64,000 nucleotides of DNA, from positions 16,204-80,203 of the forward strand of contig JAFSKK010000011.1 of NCBI GenBank assembly GCA_017448965.1. The letters are read 5' to 3'. The notes under the pieces were generated by a model. The model was not told the DNA's origin and made no database searches. It was given only the letters and a program-made list of their open reading frames with translations. This stretch comes from Bacteroidaceae bacterium. GTDB lineage: Bacteria > Bacteroidota > Bacteroidia > Bacteroidales > Bacteroidaceae. This document shows, piece after piece, positions 27,150 to 34,417 of this stretch (positions are counted from its first letter, which is position 1; each line of letters begins with the position of its first letter). The position numbers were made by a program, and so were the translations under genes.

Positions 27150-27192
27150 CGCTAAAAATGTCCTTTTATATGAAGAAGGAACATTTTTAGCG
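27150..27192 (-). terminator. terminator downstream of the POT transporter
   Basis: Arms CGCTAAAAATGT (27150-27161) and its complement (27181-27192) form a 12-bp stem that extends past a 1-nt bulge; on the minus strand ATTATTTTTTG follows. Confidence 0.78.
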
Positions 27193-27217
27193 ATAAATGG
27201 AAGTGCTGCGTTTCGAA

Positions 27218-28840
27218 TTATTTCACACCCTGCATCATTTTTTTCAGCAATGGGCAGAGGCAGAAGAGGAGAAGTGCTGCTGCACCTGCCATGATGGCAA
27301 AGAGCATGAAGAACTGGTCGAGTGTGCTAATCTCGAAGCCAAGGAATGAATGAGCGGGTTGTCCCTCGACAGGCAGCAATGCCGCTAATTTTCCAGCAAG
27401 GATGTTGGAGGCTGCATTCGACATGAACCATACGCCCATGAGCAACGATGCCAAGTGGGCAGGGGAGAGTTTGGTCACCATCGAAAGGCCGATGGGAGAG
27501 AGGGAAAGTTCGCCCAGCGTGTGGATGAAATAGAGGGCCAAAAGCCAAAACATTGACACTTTGATGCCTGGAGCCAAATCTTTCGTGGCAAAAGCGATGA
27601 CAAGATAGCCGATGGCGAGCAGCAAAAGACCGATGGCCTGTTTCACGGGCGAATCTGGCTCCATGTTGCGCTTGCCAAGGAATTGCCAGAGGGCTGCCAT
27701 CACAGGGGCGAAAATCACCACACAGACAGCATTGACGGATTGGAACCACGTGGTCTTCACCTCGAACGAACCGATGTTTCGATCAACCTGACGGTCGGCA
27801 AACAGCGTGAGAGACGAGCCTGCCTGCTCAAATGCCGACCAGAAGAAAATGACGAACAGAGCAATGATGTAGATGACCCCAATGCGCATTTTTTCAGCCT
27901 TTGTCAGCGTGCGGTCAGTGATGATGAACACAGGAAGACCGATGGATATGGCATAGATGGCACCTGAGATGTAGTCGTTGAAAGACTCTGCACCCTGCAC
28001 AAAGAGCACAAACAGGGCAATGGCACCCAGGAGGCATCCCCACAAACGGAGAGGTGAGTTTTTCCGAACGGCTTGTGCTGTGGTTTCTTCCTTTTGTGCA
28101 GCCGCCTCAGCAGCATCTTTCTCAGCGCGCAACTCGCTCTCCTTAGGTGGCAGACCGATACCCTTACCGTCGGGGGTGACCAAGTATTTGTTCTTTAGCG
28201 TCCAGAAGACTGCCACTGACAGCAACATGGCGATGCAGGCACAGAGGAATCCCCACTTGAAAGGCGCGAGATTGTTCCATGAACCCTCGCCAAGAGTACC
28301 GCACGCAATAGGTGCGATTGTGGCTCCCACATTGATGCCCATATAGAAAATGGTGAATGCGGCATCTCTGCGCTTGTCCTCTTTGGTGTAGAGGTCGCCC
28401 ACCATGGTGGAAATATTTGGTTTGAAGAAACCATTTCCAAAAATGAGTGCTGCCAATCCGCAGAACATCAGCGTAAGGGCAAGGGTGTTATCTACAGACG
28501 CATCGATGCCGCCTCCCTTGGTGGGGTCGGAGAAGATGCTTTGCTGTACAAAACATGCGCTGAGGAACATTAGGAACTGTCCCACGGCCATCATCAATCC
28601 ACCAGCAATGATGCTACGACGGTTACCCCAATAGCGGTCCGCAATGTATCCGCCCAGCAGTGGTGTAAGGTAAACAAGACCTGTGTATGAGCCATAGAGT
28701 TGAGAGGCCATGCCCTCATTGAAAAATGCCGCTACCAAGTAGAGCACAAAGAGCGCTCTCATGCCATAGTAACTGAAACGCTCCGCCATCTCTGTCACGA
28801 AGAGCAGGTAGAGCCCCTTTGGATGTCCTTTTTGTTCCAT
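27218..28840 (-). CDS. POT-family proton-coupled peptide transporter
   Basis: Inner-membrane major-facilitator protein that imports di- and tripeptides with protons. The 540-aa sequence has the signature EMAERFSYYG (ExxERFxYYG) at residues 17-26, the GGYIADRYWG PTR2 motif and about 14 membrane segments. Its start is 9 bp after the yidC stop, so it is probably read from the yidC promoter; the yidC-POT pairing is common in Bacteroidales. Peptide import fits an amino-acid-fermenting lifestyle. Confidence 0.93.
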   Translation of the reverse strand: MEQKGHPKGLYLLFVTEMAERFSYYGMRALFVLYLVAAFFNEGMASQLYGSYTGLVYLTPLLGGYIADRYWGNRRSIIAGGLMMAVGQFLMFLSACFVQQSIFSDPTKGGGIDASVDNTLALTLMFCGLAALIFGNGFFKPNISTMVGDLYTKEDKRRDAAFTIFYMGINVGATIAPIACGTLGEGSWNNLAPFKWGFLCACIAMLLSVAVFWTLKNKYLVTPDGKGIGLPPKESELRAEKDAAEAAAQKEETTAQAVRKNSPLRLWGCLLGAIALFVLFVQGAESFNDYISGAIYAISIGLPVFIITDRTLTKAEKMRIGVIYIIALFVIFFWSAFEQAGSSLTLFADRQVDRNIGSFEVKTTWFQSVNAVCVVIFAPVMAALWQFLGKRNMEPDSPVKQAIGLLLLAIGYLVIAFATKDLAPGIKVSMFWLLALYFIHTLGELSLSPIGLSMVTKLSPAHLASLLMGVWFMSNAASNILAGKLAALLPVEGQPAHSFLGFEISTLDQFFMLFAIMAGAAALLLFCLCPLLKKMMQGVK

Positions 28841-28849
28841 GATATGAGG

Positions 28850-30739
28850 TTATTTATGATTGTTTCTTTCTTGTTGTTGCTTCAGAATCTCCAACTGCTT
28901 TTCTTGCATCGCTTGCAGACGTCCCATAATGCTGGAAGTCTTCTTCTTGTCGCCAACATTGGCCTTACGCTCAGCATGGCGCTTCTCCAGTTTGCGAAGC
29001 AATTCGGCATCGTCAGTCGTCTTGCGGAGGAACCACATCATGATGATGCTCACGAGACCTGAAATGAAGTAGTACCAGTTGAGACCTGCGCTGTAACTGT
29101 TGAATGAGAAGAAGAAGATGACAGGCATCAGATAAGTCATCCACTTCATCATGCTCATCTGTTGCTGTTGTTCCTCAGTCATAGCATATTGCTGCTGACG
29201 CTGTGTGATGATGGAGTTGAACACGGTGGACAAACACCAGAGAATACAGAAGAGCGAGAGGTGGTCGCCAATGCCCCAGATGTTGAAACCCCAGTTGATG
29301 ACATCGTCATAGGTGGAGAGGTCGTCTGCCCAAAGGAAGGACTGGCCACGCATTTCAATATAGTTAGGAATGAAATTGAAGAGCGCAATCCAGATAGGCA
29401 TCTGAATGACCATAGGCAGACAGCCACCCATTGGGCTTACACCATATTCGCTGTAGAGTTTCATCACCTCTTGCTGTTTCAGCATGGCATCCTCCTTCTT
29501 CGGGTACTTAGCGCTAATTTCATCCATCTTTGGACGCAACACACGCATGTTGGCCGATGCAATGTAGGATTTTTTCATCAGTGGGAACACGAGGAACTTC
29601 ACGATGAGCGTGAGCAGCACGAGCACAATGCCCATGTTCAAACCGAGGCTCGTGAGGAAGTCGAACGCATAGAGGAATATAAAACGGTTAATCCATTTGA
29701 TGACGGGCCAACCCATATAAACGAGAGACTGGAGGTCAAGGTCATCGCCCGATGCCAGCAGCTCTTCATTCTCCTTCAGCGTGGAGAACTTGTTGGGGCC
29801 AAGGTAGAGATGGAAACTGGTGGGTTTGATGCCCTTCGGATCGAAATCTGCCTCAAATGCCGTCTTGTAAGTCTTCAAATAGCCAGAGCCTTTCTCCAAC
29901 TGCTCCGACGACATCTTGCTGACTGAAACAGGTTGTTCGGCGATAAGTATCTGACTGAAGAATTGGGTTTTATAGGTAATCCATTTAAGTTTTTCTTCAA
30001 ATTCATCTTCCTCTTCATCTCCACCACTGACGGAGAGCTCGTGAGTGTCGCCATCCACATCGCGATAAGTGACGGTAGAGTAGCGTGTCTCGAAGTCATA
30101 ACCCTTCTCCTGTTGCTTCATGTCTTCTTTCCATTCAATCTGCATGGAGTTAGTCTTCGATGGGAAGAAACCCTCCAATCCTGTCGCCTTCACATCCATG
30201 TCGAGCATATAGGCGTTGGGCTTGAGCGAATAGACGATGTCGAACGAGCCACCCGCAACGGGCAAATGCATGGTCACACCTGTCTTGGAGACCTCTGTTG
30301 GTGTGAAGAATAGTTCGTCAGTCACGATGTTGGCGGTCTTGCCATCCACCATGAATTTCATGTTCTGGTCTTTTCCGTCGAAGAGCACGACATTGCCTCC
30401 TTCGCGGCTTTTGTAGGTGCTGTCCTTCAGCTCAACTTTCTGCAACTGGCCGCCTTTCGTGGTGAGTGTCACCTTGAGCAGTTCGTTTTCGATGACGACG
30501 GAGCTCGCCTTGCCTTGTCTTGCCTCAAAGAGAGGATTGAGCGTGTCAGCAGCCTCTTCCGCCTTCTGCTTCAGTTCTTTCTGCTGTGCCTTCAACTGCT
30601 TCTGTGCCTCTACTTGGGCAATGGAATCCAGCACCGCCTGTTCTTCCATCTGAGTGCGGCGTGCATAGTTTTCATAGGCCATAAAGCCGAAAACGACCAC
30701 CGCCATCAGGATGAACGCTGTGAGTGTGTTTTTGTTCAT
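28850..30739 (-). CDS. yidC: membrane protein insertase YidC
   Basis: Inserts proteins into the inner membrane alone or with SecYEG. The 629-aa protein has an N-terminal membrane anchor (residues 5-22), a coiled linker rich in Lys/Gln/Glu, a large periplasmic beta domain (about residues 80-350) and five C-terminal membrane segments with the Gram-negative YidC pattern (GCLPMVIQMPIWIALFNF). A short basic tail (KRHAERKANVGDKKK) may contact ribosomes. It is driven by a box at 30790-30797. Confidence 0.95.
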   Translation of the reverse strand: MNKNTLTAFILMAVVVFGFMAYENYARRTQMEEQAVLDSIAQVEAQKQLKAQQKELKQKAEEAADTLNPLFEARQGKASSVVIENELLKVTLTTKGGQLQKVELKDSTYKSREGGNVVLFDGKDQNMKFMVDGKTANIVTDELFFTPTEVSKTGVTMHLPVAGGSFDIVYSLKPNAYMLDMDVKATGLEGFFPSKTNSMQIEWKEDMKQQEKGYDFETRYSTVTYRDVDGDTHELSVSGGDEEEDEFEEKLKWITYKTQFFSQILIAEQPVSVSKMSSEQLEKGSGYLKTYKTAFEADFDPKGIKPTSFHLYLGPNKFSTLKENEELLASGDDLDLQSLVYMGWPVIKWINRFIFLYAFDFLTSLGLNMGIVLVLLTLIVKFLVFPLMKKSYIASANMRVLRPKMDEISAKYPKKEDAMLKQQEVMKLYSEYGVSPMGGCLPMVIQMPIWIALFNFIPNYIEMRGQSFLWADDLSTYDDVINWGFNIWGIGDHLSLFCILWCLSTVFNSIITQRQQQYAMTEEQQQQMSMMKWMTYLMPVIFFFSFNSYSAGLNWYYFISGLVSIIMMWFLRKTTDDAELLRKLEKRHAERKANVGDKKKTSSIMGRLQAMQEKQLEILKQQQERNNHK

Positions 30740-30789
30740 TTTTTATCTTATCGTTTTGTTTTAATTCTTAAAAGATACAAAAAATCGTG

Positions 30790-30797
30790 CAAAGATA
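30790..30797 (-). promoter_or_regulatory. -7 box TATCTTTG of yidC
   Basis: Minus-strand TATCTTTG about 50 bases before yidC, divergent from the DUF1573 promoter. Confidence 0.68.
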
Positions 30798-30841
30798 GTG
30801 AATTTTTCGGAAACGGGATGGAGGAATGGACAATTATTCAT

Positions 30842-30849
30842 TATCTTTG
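30842..30849 (+). promoter_or_regulatory. -7 box TATCTTTG of the DUF1573 gene
   Basis: TATCTTTG 29 bases before the ATG at 30878. Confidence 0.68.
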
Positions 30850-30877
30850 CATCAAATTAACAAAAAGAAACGACAAT

Positions 30878-31297
30878 ATGAAGACAAAATTATTGATGCT
30901 GATAGCGGTTTTGACGTTGGCTGTCAGTGCGCAGGCACAAAAGTACGCTCAGATAAAGTTTGAAAAGACCACCATTGATATGGGAACATTTTCAATGGAT
31001 TCGCCCGTGCGCAAGTGCGTGTTCAAATTTACAAACGTGGGAGATGCCAAATTGGTCATCACCTCTGTTCAGGTGTCATGTGGCTGCACTGTGGCCGACT
31101 ATCCGAAGGACTTCATTGCCCCTGGTGCATCAGGCGAAATATCTGTTACTTATAACGGACAGGGAAAGATGCCTGGTAAGTTCAATAAAAACATCCGTGT
31201 GTACTCCAACAGCAAGGAAGAAATGACCCGACTTTTCATTAAAGGTGACATGACGGATGTGCCCACCAGCAAGAAAGACCATCCAGCCAACCCCTGA
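30878..31297 (+). CDS. exported DUF1573 protein
   Basis: A 139-aa secreted protein: signal peptide MKTKLLMLIAVLTLAVSAQA, then one immunoglobulin-like DUF1573 domain with the usual VSCGCTVADYP Cys pair. DUF1573 proteins are abundant in Bacteroidetes; their function is unproven. The start at 30878 follows a promoter box and opens the signal peptide; the frame is open much further upstream but that part runs through the yidC promoter. It precedes a tRNA operon that has its own promoter. Confidence 0.88.
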   Translation: MKTKLLMLIAVLTLAVSAQAQKYAQIKFEKTTIDMGTFSMDSPVRKCVFKFTNVGDAKLVITSVQVSCGCTVADYPKDFIAPGASGEISVTYNGQGKMPGKFNKNIRVYSNSKEEMTRLFIKGDMTDVPTSKKDHPANP

Positions 31298-31354
31298 TAT
31301 TTCAAGAGGCACGGATGCTTTTTTTCTCCAAAGTTGAAAAAAAACTCTTTTTTA

Positions 31355-31386
31355 TTTTGCCGTGTTCAAATTTTGTGCTACCTTTG
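31355..31386 (+). promoter_or_regulatory. promoter of the tRNA-Ser/Glu/Glu operon
   Basis: TTTTG at 31355-31359 and TACCTTTG at 31379-31386, spaced by 19 bp, match the Bacteroidetes -33/-7 pair. The same pair and spacing precede the tRNA-Asp operon. Confidence 0.75.
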
Positions 31387-31462
31387 CACTCGCAATTGAC
31401 AAGGGGTGCCTTTAGCAAAGGAAAAACACGCGTTGTCAAAGCAGTTCAGAACGCACGGTTCA

Positions 31463-31549
31463 GGAAGGATGGGTGAGTGGCTGAAACCACCAGTTTGCTA
31501 AACTGACGTACGGGTTACCGTACCGGGGGTTCGAATCCCCCTCCTTCCG
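31463..31549 (+). tRNA. tRNA-Ser(GCU)
   Basis: A class II tRNA: acceptor GGAAGGA pairs with TCCTTCC, the anticodon loop is TTGCTAA (anticodon GCT), a long variable arm (GTACGG-GTTA-CCGTAC) is present, and the T-arm is GGGGGTTCGAATCCCCC. Discriminator is G; CCA is not encoded. Confidence 0.95.
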
Positions 31550-31565
31550 CAACCACTTCTGAAAA

Positions 31566-31637
31566 GGCGCTTTCGTCTAGCGGCTAGGACACATGCCTCT
31601 CACGCATGGAACACGAGTTCGATTCTCGTAGGCGCTA
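31566..31637 (+). tRNA. tRNA-Glu(CUC), copy 1
   Basis: Acceptor GGCGCTT pairs with AGGCGCT (with G-U pairs), anticodon stem CATGC/GCATG encloses CTCTCAC, so the anticodon is CTC. T-arm is ACGAG-TTCGATT-CTCGT. CCA is not encoded. Confidence 0.93.
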
Positions 31638-31671
31638 CAATCTGAAATCAAAGTTTCAACCAAGAGAATAG

Positions 31672-31743
31672 GGCGCTTTCGTCTAGCGGCTAGGACACAT
31701 GCCTCTCACGCATGGAACACGGGTTCGATTCCCGTAGGCGCTA
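31672..31743 (+). tRNA. tRNA-Glu(CUC), copy 2
   Basis: Identical to copy 1 except for one compensated T-stem pair (ACGGG/CCCGT in place of ACGAG/CTCGT), which keeps the stem paired and argues that both genes are functional. Confidence 0.93.
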
Positions 31744-31753
31744 CAAATTATCA

Positions 31754-31795
31754 AAAAAAGAGCATAACATCAACAATGATGCTATGCTCTTTTTC
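31754..31795 (+). terminator. terminator of the tRNA operon
   Basis: AAAAAGAGCATAACATCA pairs with TGATGCTATGCTCTTTTT with one mismatch and a short loop; Ts continue to 31800. Confidence 0.85.
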
Positions 31796-31838
31796 TTTTT
31801 GTAAAATGTTTTTCGATACTGTAGTCCCATAGTTTTAA

Positions 31839-31874
31839 TCCCTTCCACTTACTCTTCGTGTTAAGTGGAAGGGA
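31839..31874. repeat. perfect 13-bp inverted repeat in the tRNA-DraG spacer
   Basis: TCCCTTCCACTTA (31839-31851) and its exact complement (31862-31874) flank a 10-bp loop. No T-run follows on either strand. The rest of the 31800-31980 stretch shows no gene to me. Confidence 0.75.
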
Positions 31875-31980
31875 CTCATTATAGTACCTGTCGGCTGTAA
31901 ATTTACACCACCATGGTGCCCAAAGTTTGGCTACTGGCTACCACAGAAGAATACAATTAAAGAAACTATAGATTGAAATA

Positions 31981-32289
31981 CTAATCGTAATATTCAATCT
32001 GCAGCTCGTCGCTTACGACATACACATCGTGTGCGTCCTTGCCATAAAGATAGACGATGCGAAGCCCACGATAGGCAGCAGGCACTTTCAGCGTATCGAG
32101 TAGGTGCCAGCGAGGTGGCCCAAAATCATACGAAGCCCGGTCAAGTATGAGGCTGTTGCTTGTCCAGTCAAACTGGTAATATCCACCGCCCAGGCACACA
32201 TCCTTGCTAATCAGCAAATCCTTATGCAGATTGACCACGCCCATACGGAAGTAGCCTTCCTTTGTGATAATGAATTTCGGTAGAAGCAT
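31981..32289 (-). CDS. small protein of unknown function, last gene of the DraG operon
   Basis: A 102-aa soluble, beta-rich protein (start MLLPKFIITKEGYFRMG). No signal peptide and no domain that I recognise; the sequence looks ordered (RWHLLDTLKVPAAYRGLRIV), so it is probably a real folded protein. It follows the ADP-ribosylglycohydrolase gene by 7 bp. The ATG at 32289 is chosen since the alternative at 32322 overlaps that gene. Confidence 0.68.
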   Translation of the reverse strand: MLLPKFIITKEGYFRMGVVNLHKDLLISKDVCLGGGYYQFDWTSNSLILDRASYDFGPPRWHLLDTLKVPAAYRGLRIVYLYGKDAHDVYVVSDELQIEYYD

Positions 32290-32296
32290 ATTATTA

Positions 32297-33106
32297 CTAC
32301 TTGTATCGGTATTGATTTTCAAATTCTTTCACGATAGCAAGTAATGCTGGTGGCAATGATTGCTTTCCAAAAGTTCTAATATCATTAGGAATGCCAAAAA
32401 GAGCTTCAGCTATTGCCCCAGAAATACAACCAATTGTATCAGAATCTCCTCCAATGCTGATTGCGTTGCGAACGGCATCTTCAAAACTCTTCGCGTCAAG
32501 TGCACATGTAATAGCTTGGGGTACACTTCCTTGACAGGTACCTCCAGATATCATTCCATCCAACCCTTGCCATGAGTATCGAGGACGTATTTCATCTACG
32601 CTCAATGACAAGTCATATCCGAAATCACTTTGAATCCTATCTTTTATCTCAGATGGAGATTTGTCATTACGTGCAAGGAAAATACAAAGAGAGACAGCTT
32701 GCGCACCCTTGATTCCTTCTGGATGATTGTGGGTGCCTTCAGCTGAAATCTTAGCGGCATCCAATGTCGCTTCCTCTGTATCAAACGCCCAACCAACTGG
32801 GCCAACACGCATAGCTGAGCCATTACCGCAACTGTTATATGGTTGCATAACACCACGACGCGAACGATGTACCCACTCCACAAACATTGTACCATAGCTC
32901 CCCATTGGATATGGATAGTCTGTAGCATACTTGAGATAATAATACCCTACGTTTCCACCATGCAACAGCCAATCTGCTGTAGCAATCGTAAGAATACTAT
33001 CGTCAGTATATTCCATTCTTTCATCAAAGAAGGGAAATTCTTTAGATTTGATATTTTCAAACTCATATATTGAGCCAACTATGTCTCCAATAATAGCACC
33101 TAGCAT
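32297..33106 (-). CDS. ADP-ribosylglycohydrolase family protein
   Basis: A 269-aa protein of the DraG/ARH fold, which removes ADP-ribose from proteins, nucleic acids or small molecules. The dinuclear Mg site motifs are visible: GDIVGS near residue 7, YTDDS near 33 and GGDSDTIGCISG near 220. The substrate is unknown. It is the middle gene of a tight three-gene minus-strand operon (15 bp after a small membrane protein, 7 bp before a small soluble protein). Stand-alone DraG-like proteins often act in reversal of ADP-ribosylating toxins or in phage conflict; that role here is inference. Confidence 0.9.
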   Translation of the reverse strand: MLGAIIGDIVGSIYEFENIKSKEFPFFDERMEYTDDSILTIATADWLLHGGNVGYYYLKYATDYPYPMGSYGTMFVEWVHRSRRGVMQPYNSCGNGSAMRVGPVGWAFDTEEATLDAAKISAEGTHNHPEGIKGAQAVSLCIFLARNDKSPSEIKDRIQSDFGYDLSLSVDEIRPRYSWQGLDGMISGGTCQGSVPQAITCALDAKSFEDAVRNAISIGGDSDTIGCISGAIAEALFGIPNDIRTFGKQSLPPALLAIVKEFENQYRYK

Positions 33107-33121
33107 ATTGATTATATGATT

Positions 33122-33415
33122 TTATTCTTTAGATTTTTCTGTATCGCTTTTCTTTTTATCCTCTGTACTTTTATAGACATCATGGGTGAGTCCGAAGATG
33201 AAACCTGCGGCGGCGAAGAGGATGAAACAAAGCCAACTCTCGAAGATCAAACCGAGGACTATCCCAAGTATTGTGCCGACAACAGCAATCTTGCTGCCTG
33301 TAGTTATTTTTTCATCAGAACTTCCAGACGAGTATTTCGGGGAAGAATTATTCTCTTCCTCCTCCATCGCATCATTGATGGCCATGAATGCCAAGAAATC
33401 TCGGATGTTAAACAT
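33122..33415 (-). CDS. small membrane protein of unknown function
   Basis: A 97-aa protein with an acidic N-terminus (residues 17-35) and two adjoining hydrophobic segments (residues 43-75, KIAVVGTILGIVLGLIF and LCFILFAAAGFIFG), then a charged Lys/Glu tail. No family recognised. First gene of the DraG operon; promoter box at 33500-33507. Confidence 0.72.
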   Translation of the reverse strand: MFNIRDFLAFMAINDAMEEEENNSSPKYSSGSSDEKITTGSKIAVVGTILGIVLGLIFESWLCFILFAAAGFIFGLTHDVYKSTEDKKKSDTEKSKE

Positions 33416-33499
33416 GTGCTATTTTGATTGTGTTATACAAATTCGTCATACATCGGCTGTTCCCTCGCATTGGGTGTGCTCTCTGGGTAGATGCATTTG

Positions 33500-33507
33500 C
33501 AAAAATA
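33500..33507 (-). promoter_or_regulatory. -7 box TATTTTTG of the DraG operon
   Basis: Minus-strand TATTTTTG (TAnnTTTG), about 85 bases before the membrane-protein gene. Confidence 0.55.
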
Positions 33508-33647
33508 CGAAAGATTTTTGAACCGAACAACTATTCTTGGAAAAATGTTGTTTTCTGGATGGTGCATCTGTTGGCATGATGAAAGAACTGCGCAGACGAG
33601 TGTGGCGTTTTCTCCATATTGAAACTTCCACAGCCTCCTTTTCGATG

Positions 33648-33794
33648 CTTCCACTGCCTCGGAAACGGTGTGACTCACACCGCCACCCTCGGTCTGAGTC
33701 AGACCGACCCCCTCGGTGTGATTCACACCGATTTTGGGGTAGTGGAGGTGTCGTGTCGGTGGTTCTTCAACAGGGTAACATGCGGCAGTGGAAG
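33648..33794 (+). repeat. 147-bp MITE-like element, copy A
   Basis: Begins with CTTCCACTGCC (33648-33658) and ends with its inverse complement (33784-33794). Inside are three perfect 17-bp palindromes at an exact 24-bp period (33666, 33690, 33714; CGGTGTGACTCACACCG and variants) with 7-bp spacers. An inverted copy of equal length is at 49862-50008; hand alignment gives 136 of 147 identical positions without gaps, and identity extends 13 bp further on the left (33635). It fills part of the gene-free stretch 33416-33993; the rest holds two promoter boxes and no gene I can support. Confidence 0.9.
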
Positions 33795-33910
33795 TGGAGA
33801 AGGTTCAACGCGTATTTAGTTACGTGTGTCCATATATGAAAAAACATATAAAATATGTCTCCACACTTCATTTTTCCTGATTTCACAAAGGTCTATTCAA
33901 AAATTAGTTG

Positions 33911-33918
33911 TACCTTTG
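33911..33918 (+). promoter_or_regulatory. -7 box TACCTTTG upstream of the small secreted protein and uvrD
   Basis: TACCTTTG 76 bases before the ATG at 33994. The leader between them contains CGGTAACTTCCGAAGTT (33956-33972), a word that recurs in inverted form at 51483-51500. Confidence 0.65.
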
Positions 33919-33993
33919 TGTCGAAAATTGAGGAGAGATGGAAGTGGGGGCGAAGCGGTAACTTCCGAAGTTAAATAGAAAATACTGTTGGAC

Positions 33994-34401
33994 ATGAAAA
34001 AGATGCTTTTTACACTTTGTATGATGCTTGCTGCCGCATCGGGTTGGGCACAGGAACAGTTCCAAGGAATGTGGCAATGTGAGGACTTGAGGGCTACGAT
34101 GGTCATCAATCTGGCTGAGAAGAATATCACCCTGAAGGATTTTGAGGGGGAGGAAACCTATGGTTATGTGAAGGGGAATTTCAACGGCACGTGGGTGATT
34201 CTGAAAGTGAAGAAGGTGGAGGAGAAGAAGGCGCTGGTGAGAATGGTGAGCGACATCGGCTACGATGCGCAGGATGTGGAGTTCCGCCTGACAGGAGAGG
34301 GTGTGATGGAGATGAGATTGGTGGGTGACCAGGTGATGAAGACCGTTGAGAACGGGAAGTATGTGAAGATGCCGAAGGTGGCTGTGTTTAAGAAAGAATG
34401 A
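33994..34401 (+). CDS. small exported protein of unknown function
   Basis: A 135-aa protein with signal peptide MKKMLFTLCMMLAAASGWAQ (cleavage near WA-Q) and a beta-rich mature part (FQGMWQCEDLRATMVINLAEKN...) that suggests a small barrel or lipocalin-like fold; no family assigned. The ATG at 33994 is preferred to a TTG two codons earlier. uvrD starts 16 bp after its stop, so they probably share an mRNA. Confidence 0.75.
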   Translation: MKKMLFTLCMMLAAASGWAQEQFQGMWQCEDLRATMVINLAEKNITLKDFEGEETYGYVKGNFNGTWVILKVKKVEEKKALVRMVSDIGYDAQDVEFRLTGEGVMEMRLVGDQVMKTVENGKYVKMPKVAVFKKE

Positions 34402-34417
34402 CGTTGAAACGTAAGGA

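Noticed and set aside
33433-33726. Open frame through the 147-bp element on the minus strand
   Set aside because: The frame exists only because the palindromic repeats lack stops; the same peptide pattern appears in copy B in another context, and there is no start signal or conservation.
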